Below are positions 43,379-53,974 of a DNA stretch of 64,000 nucleotides, in pieces. The stretch comes from Alopecurus myosuroides. Lineage: Eukaryota > Streptophyta > Magnoliopsida > Poales > Poaceae. The DNA lies in NCBI GenBank assembly GCA_028641055.1, contig CM054058.1, positions 89,229,927 through 89,293,926 on the forward strand, written 5' to 3'. Made by a program: the position numbers and the translations under genes. How positions within the stretch are numbered: the first letter of the stretch is position 1; every line of letters starts with the position of its first letter. A model generated the notes under the pieces. It was not told the origin of the DNA, did not search any database, and saw only the letters and a list, made by a program, of their open reading frames with translations.

Positions 43379-43785
43379 TGTTTCCAATAGACTTAGAGCA
43401 TGACTCCCCCCGAGTAACCCTCTACACTGAGGTGGAGGCGAGAGAAGCTCGAGAAGATGACGTTGACCTGCTCGAAGAAGCAAGAGAGCTCACTCTGTCA
43501 CGTTCAGCTATCTATCAGAAAAACATGCGGCGTTATCATAGCCGAAAGGTGAACCCAAGGGTTTTCCGAGAAGGAGACATGGTCCTTAGGCTTGTGCAAC
43601 GCACAGCCGGGATGCACAAACTGTCTCCTCCATGGGAAGGGCCCTTCATTGTGAGCAAAGCGCTGCACAATGATGCCTATTATCTTGTAGACGTGCGTAC
43701 ATCACAGGAGAACAGGGCGGATAAAGCTGGAGAGGAATCCAAACGCCCCTAGAATGTAGCCCTACTTCGTCGCTTTCATTCGTGA
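43379..43785 (+). pseudogene. Gypsy copy 2 integrase C-terminus
   Basis: Begins PIDLEHDSPRVTLYTEVEA and runs through QKNMRRYHSRKVNPRVF and MHKLSPPWEGPF to NVALLRRFHS. One nonsense codon, TAG at 43750-43752, replaces the Trp of KRPW. It lies directly after Y2 and is the only pol remnant. Confidence 0.87.
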
Positions 43786-44457
43786 GCAAAGATATGTATG
43801 TACTCTCTTATCCGAGTTAAAATTCTACTTTGCGATCTGAAATTGAACTCGGGAACTGCCCTCGTCCAAAATTGCTCTGTGTGTTTTTACTCGGCTTCAC
43901 TTTTGTCCACTCGGTTGCTCTGCTTAAAATTTCACGAGTACATTTAGTATTGTGTTTAAACCTACATGCCAACTCTTCGACTCTGCTGCTGTCCGAAACC
44001 CGGCTTCATGGCAAGCAAGAGAACAAGCAAAAGGTCAATGAGCACAAGAAAAATTACTAAGGAAAGAAAAAGTGCAGGAACCGAGTAGGGAGTCTTTTAC
44101 TATTGTTTTTTGTTAACTCCTTTTCGGATAAGTGGTGGGCTGTGTTACTATGAGTGTTTCTAAGTGGCTAAGTATTTGCAACTCCATCTTTGAAGTCTTG
44201 TGACTCGAATACCAAAAAAGCAACAAGTTGCGGGTAAGAGCTGAGATAAAAAGGAAGAGCGAATAAGAAACGCAACTCGGGGACTTGCATGATAACGCAA
44301 CCCGGCATCGAGCCAAGGCTGCTCAAATTGATTAAGTTAAAAACGTCAACTGAGAATAAAACTGGGTAGCAAAGGAAAAGCATAATTGTTTCGATACATC
44401 TGCACCCGGCTCCCGGGGATCTGATAAAAGTTTTAAGGATAAAGTTGCAAGAAGTAA
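43786..44457. other. Non-coding spacer of Gypsy copy 2
   Basis: Homologous to 3245-3873 of copy 1. No gene. Confidence 0.75.
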
Positions 44458-46110
44458 TCAGGTAGAGGCAGCAGTGTTCTCGACGTTGGCCTTGGCAGCT
44501 TCAGCGTCGGCGTTGGCCTTCGCAGCTTCAGCGTCAGCGTTGGCCTTGGCAGCATCAGCTTCCGAGCTGGCGATGTCAGTCGTCGCAGTTTCCGCTTCTG
44601 GATTGGTGGCAGCCTGGTCGGAGGTGGCCGTGGCCACCGAGGTGAGGTCCATCGCGGAGGTGGAGGCAGCAGTCTGAGCGCGGAGTCGCGCCGTGTCATC
44701 GAGAGCCGCACCTGATGAAGTGCCGAACTCAAGGGCCGCGGTGTCAATGGTCATCTCCACGCTCTCGGCCTCCTCGTTGCTGTCCGCGACGACCGCGGCC
44801 TTCCCCTTCCCGGTCTTGTTGTTCTCACTGTCGAAGCAGCTCAGGCCTTCGGACTCGGTGGCATCCTCGTCATCATCCTCGCCTTCATCCTCGCCTTCCA
44901 CGTCCGTGTCGGGATCGGTGAGTCCGCGCGCAGTATCCGCGTAGGAGGCGATCTCGTACGCGACCAACTGGCGACGAGCCACGCAGTCGGAGTTCTTCTC
45001 CCACCTCGAATCCTGGCGCATCTCGAGGATAAGGTTGAGATCGAGATTATCGTACCAGCTGCAGACGAAGAGGAGCAGCATATCAGCGCCTGCCCGAGCT
45101 CCGGATGCTCGCCATTTCTTCAGCTCGGCCTTGACGCCATTCAGCTTCTTGGCAAGTCCGCGAATGGTTGCTGGCGCAGAGTCCCGAGGCCAGAACAAGT
45201 CATGGAGCTTGAAGGCAGTGCGCACCAGATCGGTGCCCACGCCCCTCAGACGCTGGAGCTGCCCCTGCATGTTTGTGAAGCAGTCTTCAATTGAAGCTTT
45301 AGTATCCATGGGCTGCCCCTTCTCGGTGCGAGCTGCTTGGGCCTTTGAAAGAGCAGGTTTGCAGGCCGAGCAAAGGTCGGGAAAGATTTCTGAAAAAGCT
45401 ATCAAAAAGATTAGAAACAGAGAGAGAGAAGAGAAGCGAATCAGGCAGCAGAGAAGCAAAAGGAATAGCGAAGCGCAGGGAAGCGGGTACTTACTGTTCA
45501 ACTCGCAGAGTAGCGACTGCAGCGTCTTCTCCCATGACTCCTCGTCGGCAACGTGCCTTTCTTCCACCCTCCGGAACTGGGCCAGCTGGAGCATGAGATC
45601 CGAGTTGCTCTTCCTCAGCGTATCGCACTCCAGCTCAAGAGCCCTTTTCTCAGCCTTGGCAGTCGCTTCAAACTTTTTCTTCTCGGCTGCTATCTCGTTC
45701 TTCTCGGCAGCTATATCAACGGCTTTTTGGAGAGCGGTTCGCAGCTGGAGTTGGAGAGGTTTCAACTCGGTGGTGTATTCTTTCTTCAGCTCCACAGCCT
45801 GGCTCGCCAACTGCTGCTGCACCTCGGCGAGTTTGAGGCAGTCAAGATGCTCCTCGACAAATTTCTTATGGTCTTCTGTGAAGAGCAAAACACGATCAAC
45901 AGAGTAGCAAAGATGGGAGGAAGGAAAACAAGCCGAGGAAAACACCAACTCACCTTCCAGCCTTTTGATCGTCGTTTGACCGCTCTCAATAAAAGCGCGA
46001 CAGTTCGCATGCTTCTCTGCGAGGGTCTTAAACTTGCCTGCAGAAAGGAATCGATTAAAGCAGAAAGCAAAAGCGGGCGTAAACACAAAACGCAGGAACC
46101 GCGTAGCTAA
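44458..46110 (-). CDS. Gypsy copy 2 antisense ORF, 3' half
   Basis: Minus-strand exons ending at the stop 44458. The frame stays open over the introns too, which gives one long apparent ORF. Exon blocks are AGKFKTLAEKHANCRAFIES, then VEEHLDCLKLAEVQQQLASQ and a long coiled coil (EKNEIAAEKKKFEATAKAEK). Next comes a block with LNGVKAELKKWRASGARAGA, an acidic stretch (VEGEDEGEDDDEDATE), and a terminal AAKANADAE repeat (three units). A hydrophobic run near 45400-45480 is translated intron, not a membrane segment. This half is better preserved than in copy 1. CACTA-4 sits in the intron just upstream. Confidence 0.72.
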   Translation of the reverse strand, partial: LATRFLRFVFTPAFAFCFNRFLSAGKFKTLAEKHANCRAFIESGQTTIKRLEGELVFSSACFPSSHLCYSVDRVLLFTEDHKKFVEEHLDCLKLAEVQQQLASQAVELKKEYTTELKPLQLQLRTALQKAVDIAAEKNEIAAEKKKFEATAKAEKRALELECDTLRKSNSDLMLQLAQFRRVEERHVADEESWEKTLQSLLCELNSKYPLPCASLFLLLLCCLIRFSSLSLFLIFLIAFSEIFPDLCSACKPALSKAQAARTEKGQPMDTKASIEDCFTNMQGQLQRLRGVGTDLVRTAFKLHDLFWPRDSAPATIRGLAKKLNGVKAELKKWRASGARAGADMLLLFVCSWYDNLDLNLILEMRQDSRWEKNSDCVARRQLVAYEIASYADTARGLTDPDTDVEGEDEGEDDDEDATESEGLSCFDSENNKTGKGKAAVVADSNEEAESVEMTIDTAALEFGTSSGAALDDTARLRAQTAASTSAMDLTSVATATSDQAATNPEAETATTDIASSEADAAKANADAEAAKANADAEAAKANVENTAAST

Positions 46111-46144
46111 CACTAGTAGGGAATGGCTTATAGCCACCACCATA

Positions 46145-46455
46145 CCGCTGGCGAACCAGAATGGCTGTTGCCCAGCGCTAATAGTGCTGGCGAACAACTA
46201 TGCCTGTTCGCCAGCACTACCGCTGGCGAACAACCATCCTTGTTCGCCAGCGGTATGCCTGGGCCCCACCTGCGCGCGGTTTGAAATGGTAGCGCCGCTG
46301 CCTTATTTTACCGCTGGCGAACGGCCTGTATTGTTCGCCAGCGCTACTCCCACAACCGCTGGCGAACAGATGCTTCTGTTCGCCAGCGCTAAGATGTGGG
46401 CCCAGCACGCATCTTAGCGCTGGCGAACAGAAGCATCTGTTCGCCAGCGGTAGTC
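46145..46455. repeat. CACTA-4 left subterminal repeats
   Basis: More than ten direct and inverted copies of TACCGCTGGCGAACA / TGTTCGCCAGCGGTA and the GCGCTGGCGAAC variant. A CT-rich leader (46490-46545) follows. Confidence 0.92.
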
Positions 46456-46921
46456 CGCAGATATTGCCACAAAGTGGCACCCCCACCTACCCACTTTCCC
46501 CTCCACTCTCTCTTCTTCACCTTGTTCCCTCTTCTCTCTCTAGCTCGAAATTATGCCAATTTCTTCACCCTCCTACCTTATTTTGAACCAACTAAATTTA
46601 TTTTAGTTGGTATATATATGTTTATCTCCCTCCTAACATCATTTCTACCCCAAATTTTCCCTCCCTAGCCATCTAGATCTAGAATTAACCCCTTTCTCTC
46701 CAAAGCTCCAAATTTCTCCGGATATCATCGTGTGGGCATCTATTCATTTGAGGTGTGATGAATGATAATATATAATTAAATGAGTTTGTATATAAATTTT
46801 GTCCGGATACACGCGATATGCAATATGTGTGAAATTTCACCGGATTCAACAATGGTCGTGTGATGGAGACGATAAATGCATGTGTGCGCAATTTGTTGTG
46901 GAATGAAATTGAGTAGCCAAC

Positions 46922-47012
46922 TATCGCCGGAATGTTGATTCATTTCCGTCTCGGCATAGTTTGGCACTCCTCTAACCTCCAATTTGTAGGAAGGTCATGC
47001 CGATTTTTTTCC
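46922..47012 (+). promoter_or_regulatory. Leader element shared by both CACTA-4 genes, copy 1
   Basis: The block GGAATGTTGATTCATTTCCG ... GGTCATGCCGAT ... TTCCGTGAAT is repeated at about 53760-53856, before the second gene. It ends some 85 bp before the TNP2 ATG and 3' of the CT-rich leader. Confidence 0.75.
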
Positions 47013-47095
47013 GTGAATATCGCAATATATATATATATTATGTTTGGTTCTAATATTAATTATATCGGCGCGCGCTCTCGTGCAGGCGACATATA

Positions 47096-50000
47096 ATGGT
47101 GGTCGTTAAGAGTGAACGTGTCGTGAATAGTTACTTGAGACACGCGACAGAAGACATGTTACAAAATGGCCGCAAGGAGATACGATGTCCATGTCGAAAG
47201 TGCAAACTAGGGGGCTTGCTCAATCCCTTTACCGGAGACTTGCTCAGTCACCTCCTAAGGTATGGTTTCATGGATGGGTATAACAGTCAGTGGGTAAGTG
47301 ATGATGAAGATGATGAAGTCCATGGGGCGGCGGCGGTAGGAAATGATGTGCAACAGGACAATAGCAACGATCGAATAGAACTACAGCAGGACCAACTACA
47401 GCAGGACCAAGATCAGCCTTATGACCCAGCACATGATCATGGAGAAGATGTTGAACAAGACGTGGAAGAAGATCACGAGGACACAGGGACACCCCTAACG
47501 GAAGTTGTGCGTGACCCTCATCTGAAAGAACTGCTCTTGAGAAAGACGACTAACTCGATATCTGCTGCTAGAGAGCAATCGAAGCTGGCGCAACTAGAGA
47601 TAGACTCGAAGACACCGTTGTATGCAGGCTGCGGTCCGGGAGAGTCCCGCCTGAGAGTGGCCCTCGATGTTCTGCAGATGAAGGCGAGATACAAATGGAG
47701 CGACATAAGCGTCGATGCAAGCCTGCAATACTGGCACGATGTCCTTCCAGAGGGCAACACTTGTCCTAAAAGTTGCGACGAGGCCAAGAAAGTCGTGTGC
47801 CCCTTTGATTTACCTCACGAAAAATACCATGTGTGCATCAACGATTGCTACATTTATCGGAAAGAGGACGCGAACAAAACCATTTGTCCAGTTTGCAGCG
47901 CCGCTCGATACAAGAAAGGGAAGAAGAAAGCTCCTCGGAAAGTTGTGTGGTACTTTCCGCTCATTCCCCGTCTGCAACGGTATTTCGCGGACCGCAAGGA
48001 AGCAGAGCTCATGCGCTGGCACGCGAAAAGGAGGAATAAAGTTTTGAAAGATCCAAATCGAAGTGAAAAAGTAATTCTGACACATCCTTCAGATGCAAGT
48101 CAATGGAAAGCAATTGACTGTGAATATCCAACGTTCGGGGCGGAGGCAAGGAACATCAGGTTGGGTGTGAGCACCGACGGACTCAATCCGTTTGGCAACC
48201 AGAGCAGCACCCATAGCACCTGGCCCGTGTTTGTATGGATGTACAACATCCCTCCCTGGTTGTGCATGAAGAGGAAGTATATTCACATGAGTATGCTAAT
48301 TCAAGGGCCGAAACAACCAGGCAACGACATAAATCTATACCTGAAGCTGCTTAAAGATGAGCTGGAAACGCTATGGGCCGAGGAAGGGGTGAACACATGG
48401 GACGCCTTCGGTGAACAATATTTCCCAATGAGAGCTGTCTTACTCTGTACGGTTCACGACCTACTAGGCTACGGATATGTGGCGGGCCAGGTGTGCCACG
48501 GACATAACGGTTGCGTGAGGTGCATGGATGACCCCACGTTTATGCAACTTCCGAAAGATCCTGGGTCTTCGAAAACAGTTTTCGTTGGCCATCGAAGGTG
48601 GCTACCCAACAAAGACCCGTGGAGAAGGCGAGGAGACCTTTTTAACGGTGAGGATGAGCTCCGTGGACCTCCACGTAAGAGGTGCGGCGAAGAAATCTAC
48701 AATTTGCTGAATGATTGGAAGGAATGCCCAGAGCCTGGAAAGAAGCAAAAGGCGCCAAAACCGCTTCTGGATGTATGGAAGACGAGGTCGGTGTTTTGGG
48801 ACTTGCCATACTGGCCCATTCTCGATACGCCTCACTGCCTTGATCTGATGCATATCACGAAGAATGTGTTTGAAAGTTTGTTTGGCACGCTGCTCAACAT
48901 GCCGGAGAGGACCAAAGACGGGGTGAAAGCAAGAAACGACCTGAAATATTTTGGTATTAGGGTAGATCTTCAGGGGGGACGCCCGGATGATGACGACGGC
49001 GATCAATCGTGTGATGAGGAGACGGAGGGTCGCAAGGCCAAAAGGGTTAAGAGGAATGACTATTACTGCCCCCCCTCCTGCTTCACTCTTAGTCCGGACG
49101 AGATCACAAAATTGATGATGTGCCTTCTCGGAGTCAAAGTACCTAGCGGTTACTCAGGGCTAATAAGCAGATTCCTCGACGCGCAGAAACAAAAGTTTAG
49201 CGGGATGAAGTCTCATGACTGTTACGTGATGATGACGCAGATACTTCCGGTTGCGATCCGCGGAATAATGGACAAACACGTCCGGGAAACCCTGTTTGGC
49301 CTCTGTAACTTCTTCGACGTTATATCTCGAAAGTCGATCACGGGGAAGCAGATCTCAAGGCTGCAGGAAGAGATTGTCGTGATACTATGCGAGCTTGAGA
49401 TGTACTTTCCACCATCATTCTTTGACATATGTGTTCATCTGTTGGTCCATATCGTGGACGATATCATCCATCTCGGGCCGTTGTTCCTGCACAACATGAT
49501 GCCGTTTGAAAGGATGAATGGGGTCATCAAAGGATATGTTCGCAACAGAGCTCGTCCGGACGGAAGCATCGTTCAGGGCTTTCTCACCGAAGAGTGCATC
49601 TCTTTCTGCACGAATCATATGGACGTGGAGGACCCAGTTGGTCTGCCCAGAAACAAGCACATTGGCAAGCTCGATGGAGTAGGTCACAAAAATGGACGTA
49701 GAGAAGTGCATGTGGATCGGGCTTGTCGACGCACCGACTTTAACAGGGCAAACTTAGTAGCTCTCCAACACATTGACATGGTCGATACTTGGGTGGAAAA
49801 ACACAAGAGCTCGATTATGAAAAAGTACAGTGAACAAGGCAAGCGGAGGACCGAAGGAGAAATAATCAGAGAGCATAACTCCACTTTCTTGCGTTGGTTT
49901 AAAGATGTGATCGTCGCTAATCCACCGCCAAGGGATTGTGCGAAAAATAAACTATTGTACGCCTTGGCACATGGCCCAGCTCCCAACCTAGCGACGTTTC

Positions 50001-50555
50001 AAGCATATGATATCAACGGGTTCACTTTCTACACAGAGGAGAAAGACAAAACTTCCGATTATCAAAACTCAGGGGTAACGATGGTATCCTACACCGGTGA
50101 CAAAAGTTAAGATACTACGGAAGGATCGAGGAGATATGGGAGCTTAACTACTCTGGAGAGAAGGTGCCTATGTTCCGCGTCAGATGGGCTAGGATGTCGA
50201 CCGCAGGAAAGAAGACCAATACTTTACAACCATGGTTATTCCCGAGAGCCGGAACCTCATCAAGCGCGAATGTCACCAGCGCAAAATGAGCCATGGGTAT
50301 TGGCTAAGCATGTGTCACAATGCTTCTTCATAACAGACCCCGCAAGGCCTAGCCGTGTTGTCGTGAGGAGAGGGAAAAGAAATATCATCGGAATGGATGG
50401 AGTCCGTTGATGAGGACGAGTTCGACACGTTCGGCGACCCAAATATTGACGATGATCAAGAAGATGATGATTATAGTCATGCAACATACACAACAAGAAG
50501 AAGCAGAACTACGCTACCTAGGCATGGTCCTTCCATTCAGAAGAAGAAGTCATAA
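47096..50555 (+). pseudogene. CACTA-4 TNP2 transposase, intact to residue 1004, then frameshifted
   Basis: ATG 47096 follows a splice acceptor (TGCAG|GCGACATATA), so the leader has an intron. Residues 1-66 are the transposase-associated domain (EIRCPCRKCKLGGLLN, LLRYGFMDGY), followed by an acidic/Gln-rich linker. The TNP2 core includes KYHVCINDCYIY, CPVC, STHSTWPVFVWMYNIPPWLC, STDGLNPF at residues 359-366, and FVGHRRWLPNKDPWRRRG. DUF4218 is at about 716-834 (ILPVAIRGIMDKHV, MMPFERMNGVIKGYV), and DUF4216 starts near 972 (YDINGFTFYTEEKDK). The frame ends at TAA 50108. The rest of DUF4216 (RYYGRIEEIWELNYSG, then VSQCFFITDP) and the acidic-to-basic tail continue to 50555 through about four frameshifts. 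The catalytic region is untouched, so partial activity cannot be ruled out. Confidence 0.92.
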
Positions 50556-51596
50556 TGTGGGGTTAAATTATGCAACTTCGACCAAAAAAGGCAAAAAAAA
50601 TCAAACACTGATGAGAAACTATGTATATATTTTTCTGCCAATTGTATGCGACGAAACTATGTATATGCATGGATCAACTAGTCTGATATCGATGTGCACT
50701 TATTATAAATTTAATGTACCTTGTTCTTTATTTCAAATGTGTGGAATTATATTATTTGAAACATAAAGGAAACCAAATAGAAATTTGTTTTCATACTTGC
50801 TCTGTTACAACATTTGAAATAGAAATCACAAATGAAAACAACCAATTTGTTCCATTTTATTCCATGTTGTTCACTTATTAAATTGTTGGGTTTAATCAAA
50901 CAATTAATTCAATCAATTAATTCCAAATCACTTCCAAACTCAAGTCAAATTTTCAAATCAGCACCCAACTTGAGTTTATGAAAATCACCAATCAATTATA
51001 CTCATTTAAACAAATTAAATCATAGGGGTCACCCTATTAAAATGTTGTTTTCATTAAGGTTTAATTAATATTAAAATTCATTCAAATTTTGGTTCAAATG
51101 CAAACAGCAAGCAAATCTCAACATTTTTGAAAACAAGTCTTGGCAATTGTTTGCTATTGTTCTAAACATCTTAAACTAATTTTCCTAGAAATTTTGCTAA
51201 CCTAAAAGCCTTCTTTTTCTTCCATTTTTGTTTCAGCAAAAATAAAAATAAATGAAACAGAAAATATAAAAGAGCAAGTATTTGGAAAACAATTGAAAAC
51301 ATAAAGGGAATAATGAAAAACAAAAAAAACATTATTATTTGTGATGTGTTTGAAATTAATTTGTAATGTGTTTGAATTATTATAAATTAAATGTCTTTGA
51401 ATAATTTAAACAAATAAAGAAAACAAAAAAAAACATTATTATTTGTAATGTGTTTGAAATTAATTTGTACTGTGTGTTTGAATGATTATAAATGAAATGT
51501 ATTTGAATAATTTAAACAAATAAAGAAACCAAAATAAAACATAAAGAAAAAACAGTAATGCTTCTCAAAATAAAGAAATAAAATGAAAAAGATAGC
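50556..51596. other. AT-rich interior of CACTA-4
   Basis: No ORF I can support. A ~105-bp tandem duplication lies at about 51316-51535 (unit containing CATTATTATTTGT and GAATAATTTAAACAAATAAA). Confidence 0.65.
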
Positions 51597-51722
51597 GCTG
51601 GCGAACATAGCTGCCTGTTCGCCAGCGCTATGTTACCTCTGGCGAACCGTACTTTGTTCGCCAGCGGTATGGTCGTAGCGCTGGCGAACAGACAGTGGTG
51701 TTCGCCAGCGGTATTCCAGCGC
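51597..51722. repeat. Internal copies of the CACTA-4 subterminal repeat
   Basis: Three inverted pairs of AGCGCTGGCGAAC / TTCGCCAGCG in the middle of the element, just before a GC-rich stretch. Confidence 0.88.
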
Positions 51723-53974
51723 CAGTCACTTACGCGTGGGCCCCCCACCTCCTCTCTGCACACATCACTCTCGCGCGCGGGACTTAGCCGTTTCAACTCT
51801 CGATTCGCATCGACGACACACGACGCCGATCGCCCCTCGGCCAACTACCCCCGCGCCGCCGCCGTCAGTCTCCGACGAGCTCCACCGCGGCCACTGCCCC
51901 ACTCTCCACTGCCCCACTCTCCGACGAGCTCCACCGCCCACTGCCACTCCACCCCTGCGCCCCGAGCCACACTTCCAACCCTGCCCCGAGTCTCCGGCGA
52001 GCCCCGAGCCATCGCGCGCCCCTCCCTCCCTCTCCGGCGACGCTCTCCTTCTCTGGCGACGCCCCTACCCCTCCTCGGCCTCATTGCTGCGCCGAGGGGC
52101 CGTGCTCGCCCTCGATTCTCCTTCCTCGTCTCCTGCCCGCTAGGTGTTCGATAGAACACCTGTGAGAGGTAATTTTGCTATTTGTTGAAATGGGAGTACA
52201 TCTGTAGATTTTTTTCTGTGTTATAGTTCATAGATTGGTGTGATGCAATTTCCTTTGTGAAATGAATTGGCAATTCTTGGTACATGTCTGTTCATAGTTC
52301 ATATATATTTGTGGGTGTGTACGTTCATGGATCCAATTTAAATGCAGAATGAAACAATGCAGTATGTTCAGGTTTATGTTTGGCTGAAACTGCCTGAGCA
52401 CGATATATTGCATACCAACAGATGCCACAACATTCAGAAACTAGAATTTGCTATCTCGGCAGATCCATCTATCATAGCTAAACTTGTCCTGCAATAGCAG
52501 TTGTTGCAATGAAGTTTGAATATTTTGCCAAACCAGTAGCTTTACCACTTGTCATTTTTAGGGAAATATTTTGATGCTTGTGCTTGTGCTTGCAGTAATT
52601 AAAATTAGCTAAAATGGTTGCTTCCTCTGATTGTTCAAGTCTTGTGCTTGTGTTGTTGCTAAAATGGTTGCACAGAAACAATAGATTGCTAAAATGACTG
52701 CAGTTCTGACCATTTAAGCAATGAATTTCTCTAGTGCTCCCTTATGGCAATGGGGTAATCTACATGCCCTTTTATTCACTGGTTTAGGCCCTGGTTGCAT
52801 ATTAATTTGATGATCATAATCTCTTGTTGGAGGTAACTGGTCTAGCTCAAAGAATACATCTTGGTAGCTATCCAATACCTTTGTAATTTATCATGATATT
52901 TCTACTGTGCTAGTTGTAGGTTCTGCTGCAGTGGCAAACACTATGGCATCAGTGACCTCATGATGTAGCAATTTCTCCATTCTTGCCATGTCAATTACCT
53001 TACATTCTATAGTTTCCTTGCAGTCAAAGAATACCACTGATTTGTGCCCATAGTAATTGATAATCTGCATATGTGGATTTTATTTGATAATCTGCAGAAG
53101 ATCCATGGTAGATAATCTATATGTCATATGAAAATGAAATGTCAAAACTTTGGTTTTTAGGTTCCTGTATATTTCTTTCCACACTTCATTTTCGTCTAAT
53201 GTGATGTTGTTAGTAAAGAGGAAAAAATTAGGTTAGTTGTTAGTTTTAGTATCAGCATAGCATCGATATCGCGCAAGGTTCTGGTGCTCCACTAGGTTAG
53301 TTCATATACAGCAGCCTAACTGAACCTATTAAACAATATACAGGAACCTAAAAACCTATTATTGCTTTGGCTTTTGCTGGTTATTGGTGTGCTTTTGTTC
53401 GGTTGGTGTCGCACTTGGACCAACTGGTTATCCTGTTTTACTGTTTTTTTTTCTCTTTTTGGTTTGCTCAAGTGATGATACAGCTAGCATGCAACACAAT
53501 GGTTTTTATTCACTTAAACATATTCAAGTGATGAATCTGGTTGGTGGTGATGGATGGTGGTGTATGGATGGTGGTGATGGATGGTTGTGATGGATATGGC
53601 GTGGTGATGATGGATGGTGGTGATGGATGGTGGTGATGGATGGTGGTGATGGATGTGCCCACCTTCGTGTGGATGACGATGATAATATGAGGGGTGGGAT
53701 CTATTATATGAGGGGTGGGATTTTATGTGCAGGTACCCCACGTGAGTCCCAATTTTGCTGGAATGTTGATTAATTTCCGTTCCGGCAAATTTGGGTACTC
53801 CATTTGTGATATTTTTAGCAAAGGTCATGCCGAAATTTTCCGTGAATTTTGGCATGATCTTTGCTAAAAATATCACAACTTAGAGTGCCCGAGAAATTTG
53901 GACTCATATGGGGTACATCGTCTAAATTGTAGGATTTGTTGAACTTATTTCGGGTTTTCTCTCCTTCCTTAGAT
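51723..53974 (+). promoter_or_regulatory. Probable promoter, GC-rich first exon and long intron before the second CACTA-4 gene
   Basis: A GC-rich, Pro/Arg/Ser-coding stretch at 51736-52154 ends near a GAGAGGTAATTTT donor. About 1.6 kb of AT-rich, ORF-poor sequence follows, as in an intron. A GGTGATGGAT microsatellite lies at 53545-53660. The last acceptor-like site is CCTTCCTTAG at 53972, two bases before the ATG at 53975. A captured host first exon is an alternative explanation for the GC-rich part. Confidence 0.45.
53750..53878 (+). promoter_or_regulatory. Shared leader element, copy 2, with a 34-bp-arm hairpin
   Basis: Copy 2 of the leader element (GGAATGTTGATTAATTTCCG at about 53760). 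Its 3' part forms an inverted repeat, 53804-53837 with 53845-53878. The arms differ at two positions, and both mismatches would be G-U pairs in the sense RNA. It lies about 100 bp before the start codon. Confidence 0.8.

Noticed and set aside
45395..45490. Hydrophobic segment in the copy 2 antisense ORF as a membrane helix
   Set aside because: Comparison with copy 1 shows the segment is an in-frame intron.
46217..46486. Minus-strand ORFs with FASG / LANR repeats in subterminal arrays (also near 51512 and 57984)
   Set aside because: They are translations of the TTCGCCAGCGGTA repeats in various frames, not proteins.
53514..53876. Minus-strand His/Ile-rich ORF
   Set aside because: It reads through the GGTGATGGAT microsatellite and the leader hairpin; an artefact of the repeat.
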